A stretch of 12,840 bases of DNA from Desulfobacterales bacterium (GTDB lineage: Bacteria > Desulfobacterota > Desulfobacteria > Desulfobacterales > JAFDCJ01): contig CP070771.1 of assembly GCA_020345785.1 (NCBI GenBank), positions 5,401,835 through 5,414,674 on the forward strand, given 5' to 3'. Positions 1 through 6,628 of this stretch are shown piece after piece. Numbering within the stretch: position 1 is the stretch's first letter; every line of letters starts with the position of its first letter. Below the pieces are notes generated by a model. It was not told the DNA's origin and made no database searches. It worked only from the letters and a program-made list of their open reading frames with translations. A program made the translations under genes and the position numbers.

Positions 1-417
1 GTCGCGCACCAGGTATCCGAAAATCAGGCCCCCTTTGGTAATTTGGACGGCGCGCCGCAGGATTTTGGAAAGACCCTGACCGTAGAAGATATTGTCCCCG
101 AGAATCAGACAGACCGGATCCCGCCCGATAAATGAGCTTCCGATGATAAATGCCTGGGCAAGCCCCTCGGGGTGCGGCTGCTCGGCATAAAAAAAGGATA
201 TGCCCAGATGCGAGCCGTCACCGAGGATTTTGCGAAAAATCGGCAGATCGTGCGGCGTGGATATAAACAAAATTTCCCGGATTCCCGCCATCATCAGCAC
301 GGAAAGCGGGTAATATATCATGGGTTTGTCATATACCGGCAACAACTGCTTGCTGACGCCGAGGGTCAGGGGGTATAGTCTGGAACCCGATCCACCCGCC
401 AGAATTATTCCTTTCAT
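1..417 (-). CDS. rmlA: Glucose-1-phosphate thymidylyltransferase, N-terminal half (3' end outside window)
   Basis: The minus-strand frame opens with ATG at 417 and runs without a stop to base 1, giving 139 residues, about half of the usual ~290. The start of the protein matches the sugar-phosphate nucleotidylyltransferase family: a Gly-rich nucleotide loop [13 protein letters not shown] (6-18), [18 protein letters not shown] (22-39), and LGDNIFYG (106-113), whose Asp108 is the expected metal and nucleotide ligand. These signatures are typical of RmlA/RfbA, which joins dTTP and glucose-1-phosphate to make dTDP-glucose for rhamnose and other deoxysugars in surface polysaccharide. A GAAAGG ribosome site precedes the ATG. 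The gene starts 25 bp after the ugd-like gene on the same strand, so the two are probably co-transcribed. The missing half prevents a check of the regulatory site, and a related thymidylyltransferase paralogue cannot be excluded. Confidence 0.93.
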   Translation of the reverse strand, partial: MKGIILAGGSGSRLYPLTLGVSKQLLPVYDKPMIYYPLSVLMMAGIREILFISTPHDLPIFRKILGDGSHLGISFFYAEQPHPEGLAQAFIIGSSFIGRDPVCLILGDNIFYGQGLSKILRRAVQITKGGLIFGYLVRD

Positions 418-442
418 AATGACCTTTCAATCGAATGTTCAT

Positions 443-1825
443 TTATTCCGCCGGCATCATCGCCATTGAACCGACGGCAAGGTACGAGTATTTTTTCGCC
501 ACCAGTTCGCCATGGTCGGGAATCATGCGCCTTCCGTCCATCACCAGATAGGGAGGTTTCACCGTGTCTTCAATGGTGCGGGAGAAACCTCTGAACTCCT
601 CACAGTCCGAGGATACGAAAAGTGCATGAGTACCGGCGATGGCTTCTTTGGCGGAGTCAAAATATTTTATTTTTTCAAACAGAATGTTTTTGGAGGGATC
701 AAATACCACCCTGGCCGTCTCATTGGCCAGGGGATCATAAGCATGGATGGCCGCCACGCCTTTTCCGAGCAAAGATTCGATCACTTTAATGGAAGAGGCA
801 TCCCGCATGTCGTTGGTGTGTTTCTTGAAAGCCAGACCCAGCACGGCGACGGTCTTGTTGTTGAATTTGAAGCCGGCTTCGGTAATCGCCCGATCAATCA
901 GATAGACCTTTTGATATTCATTGACTTCAAAAGACGCCTCCAGCATCTTGGTGCTGACGTTCACCCGGCGCATCTGATAAATAAGAGATGCGATATCTTT
1001 GCCGAAACAACTGCCTCCGGCGCCGTTGCTGACAAACGAACCCCACGTGCTGATGCGGTCGTCGGCCGTCACCCCCAGCCGCAGGTCATCGATGTTGACG
1101 TTGGGCATTTTCTCACCAATTTTAGCACCCACCCCATTCCAGAAAGAGATATAGGTCAACAGCATGGTGTTGGCCACGTACTTGATGGCCTCGGCGGTCT
1201 CCGGCGTGGTTTCAATATATTTAATGCGCACATGATGCACAAACTGTGAGTATACCCGCCGCAGAATGTTGAAGTCTTCAGTTGTGTCGCAGCCCACCAC
1301 CACCCGGTCCGGCCGCCGGGCATCCACGACCGCGGTGCCCTCGGCCAGAAACTCCGGGTTGGATGCCACGCCGAAATTTTCAACCTCGTGGGCCCTCATA
1401 ATATCTTGTAGATGCCGCGCTGTTCCGATGGGCACGGTGCTTTTGTTCACCAGGACGACCCGGCGTTTATCTTTTCGGCCGGCAAGAACCTCCGCAATGG
1501 GCACGGCGGCCGCATCGTAAAACGTGAGGTTGGTAGACCCATCAATATTGGAAGGCGTGGGCAGACACATAAAAATCGCGTCGGTCCCTTCCACAATGGA
1601 TTTAAAATCATGGGAAAAAAACAGGGATTTGCCCAGGGTATCCCGGATAATATTCACCAGACCGGGTTCGTTGACGTGTTTTTCAATCTGATGAGCCTGT
1701 CCACTGGCAAAGGCCTCGATCTTCTCCCGGTCTATGTCATACGCGTATACTTCATGGCCGTATTCCGAGCACACCGCTGCATGCACGAGTCCGACATATC
1801 CGGTGCCCACGACAATAATCTTCAT
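443..1825 (-). CDS. ugd: UDP-glucose/nucleotide-sugar 6-dehydrogenase
   Basis: This 460-residue protein has the family's usual length. It starts with a Rossmann NAD loop GTGYVGLVHA (7-16), followed by STVPIGT (129-135), NPEFLAEG (156-163), Lys215 and Asn219 in the central helix, and the catalytic Cys273 within GGSCFGKD, with Lys276 and Asp277. A C-terminal UDP-binding domain follows, including VLGLAFKKHTNDMRDA. Enzymes of this family oxidise the C6 hydroxyl of a UDP-sugar to a carboxylate in two NAD-dependent steps; UDP-glucose to UDP-glucuronate is the commonest case. The motif around the cysteine is usually SCFPKD; here the proline is glycine. The substrate could instead be a UDP-HexNAc sugar. 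A GAGGAG ribosome site lies just before the ATG at 1825. The rmlA-like gene follows closely, which fits a polysaccharide precursor cluster. The enzyme is cytosolic. Confidence 0.92.
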   Translation of the reverse strand: MKIIVVGTGYVGLVHAAVCSEYGHEVYAYDIDREKIEAFASGQAHQIEKHVNEPGLVNIIRDTLGKSLFFSHDFKSIVEGTDAIFMCLPTPSNIDGSTNLTFYDAAAVPIAEVLAGRKDKRRVVLVNKSTVPIGTARHLQDIMRAHEVENFGVASNPEFLAEGTAVVDARRPDRVVVGCDTTEDFNILRRVYSQFVHHVRIKYIETTPETAEAIKYVANTMLLTYISFWNGVGAKIGEKMPNVNIDDLRLGVTADDRISTWGSFVSNGAGGSCFGKDIASLIYQMRRVNVSTKMLEASFEVNEYQKVYLIDRAITEAGFKFNNKTVAVLGLAFKKHTNDMRDASSIKVIESLLGKGVAAIHAYDPLANETARVVFDPSKNILFEKIKYFDSAKEAIAGTHALFVSSDCEEFRGFSRTIEDTVKPPYLVMDGRRMIPDHGELVAKKYSYLAVGSMAMMPAE

Positions 1826-1938
1826 AATCTCCTCGCTCTTAAATTAGGTTGGATCAAGTGTAAATCATCCTTTCCGGTTGCCCGTCAGGCCGTGGTTTAC
1901 GCTTTGCTTTGCTCGGCTTTTCCGGGTTAAGGATGGGG

Positions 1939-2445
1939 TTAGAAGACGCCCAGTTCCCGCAGGACATCGTGAATGCCCAGACTTTCAAATTTTAATCGCA
2001 AAAATTCGGAAATGGTCGGTTGATAAGGTTTCGTCTTAAGATACATTCTTGCTTCCCTGGGGGTGCGGCCGCCTTTTTTTAAATTGCAGGTTTTGCAGGC
2101 CGCCACGCAGTTTTCAAACGTCATCCTGCCCCCCCGTGATTTGGGTATGATGTGATCGATGGACAACCTTTCTTTGTTGGCGCCGCAGTAGGCACACTTG
2201 AATTGATCTCTGATCAGGACGTTTCTTTTGGTAAATGTGACACTGGTTCGATAAATGGTTCGGATCAGCTTGATCAGCCGCATCACGGCCGGAACTTTCA
2301 GCTCCACGCCGCTGGCATTGCGAATGGTGCGCTGGGAGTCTTTTACCACCTCCACTTTGCCCTTGGCCATCAGACAAATCGCCCGCTTCCAGTTTACTAG
2401 ATTTAAAAACGTGTAGTCGGCATTTAACAACACACAGTGTGTCAT
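1939..2445 (-). CDS. HNH endonuclease family protein
   Basis: This 168-residue protein has a complete HNH zinc-finger nuclease core in its middle: CAYC (Cys84, Cys87), [12 protein letters not shown] with Asp97-His98, Asn112, and CKTCN (Cys117, Cys120, Asn121). The four cysteines should bind a structural zinc, and the Asp-His/Asn set is the metal-dependent nucleic-acid cleavage site. The N-terminal ~75 residues (start [20 protein letters not shown]) and the Leu-rich C-terminus are typical of small stand-alone HNH proteins found widely in bacteria, whose cellular role is not settled. The ATG at 2445 is preceded by AGGAG with 8 nt spacing, which fixes the start. No methylase, phage gene or toxin partner lies nearby, so a restriction or phage role is not supported. 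The next gene on this strand (ugd) begins 113 bp downstream. Confidence 0.9.
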   Translation of the reverse strand: MTHCVLLNADYTFLNLVNWKRAICLMAKGKVEVVKDSQRTIRNASGVELKVPAVMRLIKLIRTIYRTSVTFTKRNVLIRDQFKCAYCGANKERLSIDHIIPKSRGGRMTFENCVAACKTCNLKKGGRTPREARMYLKTKPYQPTISEFLRLKFESLGIHDVLRELGVF

Positions 2446-2462
2446 CGCATAGACTCCTGACG

Positions 2463-2524
2463 CCCAAGGCCTGAAGACAAATCATCAGTCTTGGGTTTAA
2501 AACCTTGTCGGTAAAACGGCAAGG
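2463..2524 (-). promoter_or_regulatory. Two hairpins in the leader of the HNH gene
   Basis: Two inverted repeats lie in the untranslated leader, 18-80 nt before the HNH start codon. The distal one is CCTTGTCG at 2503-2510 with CGGCAAGG at 2517-2524: 8 pairs including one G-U, and a 6-nt loop. The proximal one is CCCAAG at 2463-2468 with CTTGGG at 2490-2495, continued inside by CTGA/TCAG. Neither is followed by a U-run, so neither is a standard terminator. They could modulate translation or protect the message. I do not recognise a known riboswitch class. Confidence 0.4.
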
Positions 2525-2587
2525 CTCCATCTGGTGTAAAAGCACGCCGGAGAAGCAAAAGGATGTTGATACGCTTCAATTAAAACT

Positions 2588-2616
2588 AGAATAGCGTAAT
2601 TGGTTTATTAAATCAA
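2588..2616 (-). promoter_or_regulatory. Candidate sigma-70 promoter of the HNH gene
   Basis: Read on the minus strand, TTGATT (2616-2611) and TATTCT (2593-2588) are separated by exactly 17 bp. Each matches the -35 or -10 consensus at 4 of 6 positions, in an AT-rich stretch. Transcription would begin near 2581 and give a leader of about 135 nt. This is sequence resemblance only. Confidence 0.4.
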
Positions 2617-2817
2617 TACTGCAGTGCAAGGGGGCTGGGCATGTTCTGGTACAGATATAACTGATTCAGATACAAGCAACTTTCTATCTCCATTCATAGG
2701 CCGGCGGCAGGGTGTAAGTCTGGACAACCAAAAAATATTTTCGCTGTAACGGTAAAATCTTTACAATTCTCACCGGAATAACCGATGGCATATGAATGGA
2801 GTTATGGATAAATGTGC
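2617..2817. other. Gene-free part of the divergent gap between HNH and methyltransferase genes
   Basis: The divergent gap between the HNH and methyltransferase start codons is 537 bp (2446-2982). Apart from the promoter and hairpin candidates listed separately, I see no coding frame with a sensible start and ribosome site, no tRNA and no clear repeat in this central part. The + strand from about 2850 to 2982 is richer in G+C and open in short stretches, but stops interrupt it. Confidence 0.5.
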
Positions 2818-2846
2818 TTGCAAGTCGGCAGGTCGCCAAGTATGAT
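2818..2846 (+). promoter_or_regulatory. Candidate sigma-70 promoter of the methyltransferase gene
   Basis: TTGCAA at 2818-2823 (4 of 6 consensus bases) is followed after exactly 17 bp by TATGAT at 2841-2846 (5 of 6). The expected start site near 2853 leaves a leader of about 130 nt before the methyltransferase ATG. It is the best promoter-like match in this gap on the plus strand, judged by eye only. Confidence 0.45.
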
Positions 2847-2982
2847 TAGTTTCCGCAAGAATCTGGTAAAAGCTGTTTGGGGTTTTCCAACCCGCAGCCC
2901 CCCGGTCGAAGATGCCGCTGGCGAAGAGACGTGCCAGCGTTGAATCCCGCCCGGCCGGAAAATCGTTGAACCTGGAATTCTC

Positions 2983-3540
2983 ATGCTCGATCATTTCGAC
3001 CTCATCGCATCCATCTACGACCGCGTGATCGGTCCGCCGGACACCGGGCGTCTCAAACACCTGTTGAAGCTGCCGACTGCGGGCTGGCTGCTGGACGGCG
3101 GGGGTGGCACCGGCCGGGTTTCCTCGCATCTCAGGGCACTGGTGGACCATATCGTCATCAGCGATCTGTCCCGGCGCATGCTGCAAAAAGCACTTGAAAA
3201 GCAGGTCAATCCGGTTTGTGCCCATGTCGAGCGTCTGCCGTTCGCCGGCGGCTGTTTCGACCGGATCCTGGTGGTCGACGCCCTGCACCACTTCTGTGAC
3301 CAGCAGAAGGCCATAGAAGACTTGCTGCGCGTTCTCAAGCCCGGAGGCCGACTGGTCATCGAAGAGCCTGATTTCAATCACAAGGGGGTCAAGGTCCTGG
3401 CCCTGATGGAAAAGGCGCTGCTCATGCGCAGTCATTTTTACACCCCCGAAAAAATAAGAGATATGATCGCAGGCCAGGGATATCCGGCTGCCATTGAAAA
3501 TGACGGCCGCTACACCGCCTGGATCGTGGTGGATAAATAA
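2983..3540 (+). CDS. Class I SAM-dependent methyltransferase (Methyltransf_11-like)
   Basis: This 185-residue cytosolic protein carries the ordered motifs of a Rossmann-fold methyltransferase. The SAM loop is LLDGGGGTGR (36-45), the ribose-binding acidic residue is Asp61 in ISDLS, RLPFAGGCFDRILVVDALHHF spans 84-104, and the post-core strand is LRVLKPGGRLVIEEP (115-129). The loop has GGGG where GCG is usual. The acceptor cannot be told from sequence; the YDRVIG start and the FYTPEKIRDMI segment resemble UbiE/Coq5-like small-molecule methyltransferases. An in-frame TGA at 2941 and the absence of another start codon after it fix ATG 2983 as the start. The ribosome site is weak (GGA, 6 nt upstream). 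No neighbour points to a pathway. Confidence 0.85.
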   Translation: MLDHFDLIASIYDRVIGPPDTGRLKHLLKLPTAGWLLDGGGGTGRVSSHLRALVDHIVISDLSRRMLQKALEKQVNPVCAHVERLPFAGGCFDRILVVDALHHFCDQQKAIEDLLRVLKPGGRLVIEEPDFNHKGVKVLALMEKALLMRSHFYTPEKIRDMIAGQGYPAAIENDGRYTAWIVVDK

Positions 3541-3547
3541 TAATTGC

Positions 3548-3585
3548 CTAAAATGCACTAAACTGAGCTAAAATGACTAAAATCA
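3548..3585 (+). repeat. Degenerate 9-10 bp tandem repeat (CTAAAATGA type)
   Basis: Four consecutive units start with CTAAA: CTAAAATGCA, CTAAACTGAG, CTAAAATGA and CTAAAATCA (10, 10, 9 and 9 bp). They lie just after the methyltransferase stop codon in the 145-bp gap before the enolase-superfamily gene. Direct observation; function unknown. Confidence 0.6.
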
Positions 3586-3685
3586 AATCGCGCCTTAATG
3601 CCGGTCCCACGCCCGAAACAATTAATTTTTTTTTTCACAAGACAAAATCCTTGATTCAACCAAAAGTTGCCAAAGGAGGGAGCCG

Positions 3686-4912
3686 ATGAAAATAACCGCC
3701 ATTGAGCTCTACCATGTCTCCGTACCGCTTCGAGAAACCTTCTGGCCCACCTGGATCCCGGGCTATCCCCAGACGCACAACCGCTTCACCCTGATTAAAA
3801 TTGTCACCGATGAAGGTCTTGAAGGCTATTCGGCCGGCGCCGCCATGGGCCGTGAAAGACAGGGACTGGGCGATTTGCTGGGCGGCTATCTGATGGGAGC
3901 CGATCCCCGGGACATCGACCGGATTCAGAGCCTGTTGAAGCAGGCCGGCTTTCTGGGGTGGCGCAACTTCTGGATCGAGCCCGCCTGCTGGGATATCATC
4001 GGCAAGGCCGAGGGCAAACCGGTTTATGAACTGCTCGGCGGCCGGGCGCGGCCGGTTGCAGTTTACCTTTCAACCGGTGAGATGCATGCACCTGAAAAGC
4101 GGGTGGAACAACTTTTGGCCATGCAGGCCCGGGGGTTTAAAACCGCCAAACTGCGTGTCAAAAACGCCGAACTCAGAGAGGACGTCCGTCACATTGCAGT
4201 CATTCGCAAAGGGGTGGGGGATACGCTGGGGCTGGGCGTGGATGCCAACCAGGGCTGGCTGGTTTCCATTGTCGACCGACTGCCCGCCTGGGATCTTGCG
4301 CGAGCATCCGACTTTGCGGCGGCGTGCTGCGACAACGGCATCGAATGGCTCGAAGAACCGCTGGATTCGCGGGATTATGATGGTAATGCCGCGCTGAAAA
4401 AGAGGTCGGACGTCAAAATTGCCGGCGCCGAGCTTAACTACGGCTGGGATGAGATTAAAATTATGTTTGAAAAAGACTGCTTCGATATCTACCAGCCGGA
4501 TGCGACCTTTGCCGGAGGAATCACCCAGGTGAGGCAGGTTATGGACATGTGTCGGCAGAAAGAACGGCTTTTTACCCCCCATACCTGGACCAACGGCATC
4601 GGATTTTACATCAACTGGAACATGGTGCTGGCCGATCCGGATAATCACCTGCCCCTGGAATATCCCCTGGAGGAACCTTCCTGGATTCCCGAATTCAGGG
4701 AGGGCATCATCGATCCGATTCTGCCGGACAAAGACGGCCTGCTGCAGCCCTTTAACAAGGCCGGCCTGGGGTTTGAAATTAATCGAAATTTGCTTCGCAA
4801 ATACGGCAAACGTTTTTTCAAGCTCACCGAAACCCGCTTGAAGATTAAGGTCATCCGTGAAAAAGGGCTGAAGGCCGCACTGGATCTTAAGAATAGAAAG
4901 GAAAGTCAGTAG
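3686..4912 (+). CDS. Enolase-superfamily enzyme (mandelate racemase/muconate lactonizing type), probable acid-sugar dehydratase
   Basis: This 408-residue protein has the mandelate-racemase layout: an N-terminal capping domain (1-~125), then a TIM-barrel. The Mg ligands are Asp186 (VDANQGW), Glu223 (WLEEP) and Glu249 (GAELNYG). The base at the end of the second strand is Lys155-Leu-Arg157. A His-Asp pair is Asp272 (YQPDATFAGG) and His299 (TPHTWTNGIGF), spaced 27 residues as in mandelate racemase (Asp270/His297 from memory). Such enzymes remove the proton next to a carboxylate and then racemise, or eliminate water from, a hydroxy- or sugar acid. The LPLEYPLEEP segment (322-331) fits substrate binding. 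Arg replaces the second Lys of KxK, which argues against a plain racemase. A strong AGGAGG site precedes ATG 3686. No sugar-acid operon surrounds it, so the substrate is unknown. Confidence 0.88.
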   Translation: MKITAIELYHVSVPLRETFWPTWIPGYPQTHNRFTLIKIVTDEGLEGYSAGAAMGRERQGLGDLLGGYLMGADPRDIDRIQSLLKQAGFLGWRNFWIEPACWDIIGKAEGKPVYELLGGRARPVAVYLSTGEMHAPEKRVEQLLAMQARGFKTAKLRVKNAELREDVRHIAVIRKGVGDTLGLGVDANQGWLVSIVDRLPAWDLARASDFAAACCDNGIEWLEEPLDSRDYDGNAALKKRSDVKIAGAELNYGWDEIKIMFEKDCFDIYQPDATFAGGITQVRQVMDMCRQKERLFTPHTWTNGIGFYINWNMVLADPDNHLPLEYPLEEPSWIPEFREGIIDPILPDKDGLLQPFNKAGLGFEINRNLLRKYGKRFFKLTETRLKIKVIREKGLKAALDLKNRKESQ

Positions 4913-5272
4913 TTTAATCAGAGTGATTGGACGGTTGGCGCGTTTTATGAAGTTTTGGTTGTAATTCGGACAGCTATGTGTTTCGGTCATTTTATGATTT
5001 GAATTTTGATATTGTTTCGTATTTCGGATTTTGAATTTCGAATTTGTTGATCGAGGCTGAAATAGTTTTTATGCCCTATTCCCCCTGTGTCCGGCAGGAC
5101 TTGCGGGTAAAGCCAAATTTCTTAGAGGGGGCCGGGGGGATTTTCTAGATCCTGCGGTATTTTATTCTGCGGTTCTGCGGTTCGCTATTCCGTCCAGTTG
5201 AAATTACATATGAGGGGTCAGCGGCGCCGCTGTGCGCCTAAATCCGAAATCCTGTCGTCTGGTGAGCGAAAA
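4913..5272. other. Non-coding gap of phrase-like repeats before the permease
   Basis: No convincing gene lies here. The gap holds three repetitive stretches. An alternating TTTCG/AATTT run covers 5015-5045. A G-rich run with GGGGGCCGGGGGGATTTT at 5127-5144 faces TCCCCC at 5080-5085 and could pair with it. A TTCTGCGG doublet sits at 5165-5180, with a related CCTGCGG at 5151. The permease frame is open back to a TTG at 5198, but that upstream part is Arg-rich and lacks a ribosome site. Confidence 0.6.
5165..5180 (+). repeat. Direct repeat TTCTGCGG x2
   Basis: Two adjacent copies of TTCTGCGG (5165-5172, 5173-5180) are followed by another TTC, with a partial copy CCTGCGG at 5151-5157. The core CTGCGG also occurs in the right terminal repeat of the element at 7826-8157, so it may be part of the same family of intergenic phrases. 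Confidence 0.5.
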
Positions 5273-6628
5273 ATGCCGGTGCCGGTTCCCGAGTTAAAGC
5301 GCGTATTGAATCTGCCGGCGGTCACTTTTATCGCCGTGGGCTTTATGGTCGGCGGGGGCGTATTTGTTTTTACCGGAATCGTCTATAAAATCGCCGGGCC
5401 CGCGCTTCCCATTGCCTATGCGCTGGCTGTCATTCCTGTTTTGATCAGCATGATGCCCCTGGCGATGTTGGGGTCGGCCCTCCCGACCACCGGTGCCAAC
5501 TACAGATACCCCAGCCGCATGGTATCCCCGGGTTTGGCGTTTGTGGGCGTTTGGGTGTATGCCTGGGCGTCGTTTTTCGGACAGATTCCCCTCTACGCCC
5601 TGGGCTGCGCCGGGTATGCCCGGGCGCTGGTGCCTTCCGTGCCCCCTACCCTGCTGGCCATCGGTCTGGTGACGTTTTTCTATATCGTCAATTTGCTGGG
5701 CGTTAAACCGGCGGCCCGGATTCAAGGGGTTCTGGTCCTCATTCTGATATCGGCCCTGGTCTATTACGCCTATTGCGGGACCGCGGTGATCAACCCGGCC
5801 AATTTCGACCGGATCATGCAAAAAGGTCCGTCAAATCTGCTGCTCGGCACGGCCCTGCTCACTTTTACTTATTTCGGCGCCAACGGCATTATCGAGCTGG
5901 GCGACGAAATCGTCAACCCGTCCCGGGTCATTCCAAGGGCTTTTTTTATCGCAATGCCCATGGTCATGCTGCTCTACCTGGCGGTGGCGATTGCAACCGT
6001 CGGGGCAGTGTCGCCCGGCGTTCTTCAAATTGCCGCCGAGCCGCTGATCCAGGCGGCCCGCGATCTCACCGGCAAGGCCGGTTTTGTTTTCTTTACGCTG
6101 GGCGGCGCCGTTCTGGCCCTGGTCACCACCTTGAATGCCCTGTTTATCATCGGCACCAAATCCCTGCTGATGATCGCCCGGGACAAACTGCTTCCTGAAA
6201 GGCTGGGGCAGCTCAATCAGCGCTTCGGCACGCCCCATGTGTTTTTAACCTTGGCCTGGCTGCTTTCGGTTCTGGGAATCGTGTCCGGATTTTCGCTGGC
6301 CACCCTGGCTTCCTATGCCGCCCTGGGCGGTATGCTGATTTTTTTGCCCGTCATGGTGGCTTCGATAAGACTGCCGAGACGGTACCCGGAAGCATACGCA
6401 AAATCCGGCTTTAAACTGAAAGGGTTCTGGCTGTGGTTTTGTCCGATCGTCGGTATATTGCTGATGGTCTTTTTCAGCATCATCATCCTTCTTGATCTGA
6501 AGTCCGCCTGGAAAATCGGCTGGTTCATGACGTTTATAGCCTCCGGAGTCATATATTATCAGCGGCGCAAGCGCTATCTGGCCGCAAAGGGAATCTGCAT
6601 CGATGAATGGGTCGGGGAACCGCTGTAA
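5273..6628 (+). CDS. APC-family amino acid permease
   Basis: This inner-membrane protein of 451 residues is almost entirely hydrophobic segments joined by short polar loops, consistent with about 12 helices. The first helix carries GFMVGGGVF (about residues 22-30), the broken Gly-rich segment that binds the amino-acid carboxylate in the APC superfamily. SALPTTGANYRYPSRM follows helix 2, as in amino acid permeases. ANGIIELGDEIVNPSRVIPRAF is the conserved loop after the central helices. It likely imports an amino acid by cation symport or exchange. I chose ATG 5273 because GGTGAG (5261-5266) sits 6 nt upstream and the protein then begins like its relatives; an in-frame TTG at 5198 would add 25 Arg-rich residues. 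Its last 26 bp overlap the next gene, a PLP enzyme, which suggests that both act on the same substrate. Confidence 0.88.
   Translation: MPVPVPELKRVLNLPAVTFIAVGFMVGGGVFVFTGIVYKIAGPALPIAYALAVIPVLISMMPLAMLGSALPTTGANYRYPSRMVSPGLAFVGVWVYAWASFFGQIPLYALGCAGYARALVPSVPPTLLAIGLVTFFYIVNLLGVKPAARIQGVLVLILISALVYYAYCGTAVINPANFDRIMQKGPSNLLLGTALLTFTYFGANGIIELGDEIVNPSRVIPRAFFIAMPMVMLLYLAVAIATVGAVSPGVLQIAAEPLIQAARDLTGKAGFVFFTLGGAVLALVTTLNALFIIGTKSLLMIARDKLLPERLGQLNQRFGTPHVFLTLAWLLSVLGIVSGFSLATLASYAALGGMLIFLPVMVASIRLPRRYPEAYAKSGFKLKGFWLWFCPIVGILLMVFFSIIILLDLKSAWKIGWFMTFIASGVIYYQRRKRYLAAKGICIDEWVGEPL

Noticed and set aside
512..1249. Long plus-strand open frame (245 codons) inside the ugd gene
   Set aside because: It lies wholly antisense to a well-supported enzyme gene, its product has no recognisable motif and is His/Gly-rich as expected of a shadow frame.
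1826..1938. Possible terminator between the HNH and ugd genes
   Set aside because: No stable stem followed by a U-run was found on the minus strand, so read-through is as likely.
2446..2616. HEARO/OMEGA-type guide RNA upstream of an HNH gene
   Set aside because: Those RNAs accompany IscB-type proteins with a RuvC domain; this HNH protein is short and lacks one, and the leader does not resemble them.
2842..2943. 33-codon frame in the same frame as, and just before, the methyltransferase
   Set aside because: Its ATG lies inside the best -10 box, the ribosome site is poor and the product matches nothing; it is more likely leader sequence.
2770..3558. Minus-strand open frame of 262 codons over the methyltransferase
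   Set aside because: The plus-strand product has all methyltransferase motifs; the antisense product has none and no ribosome site.
4070..4990. Minus-strand open frame of 306 codons over the enolase-superfamily gene
   Set aside because: It is antisense to a gene with all metal ligands in place and has no family motifs.
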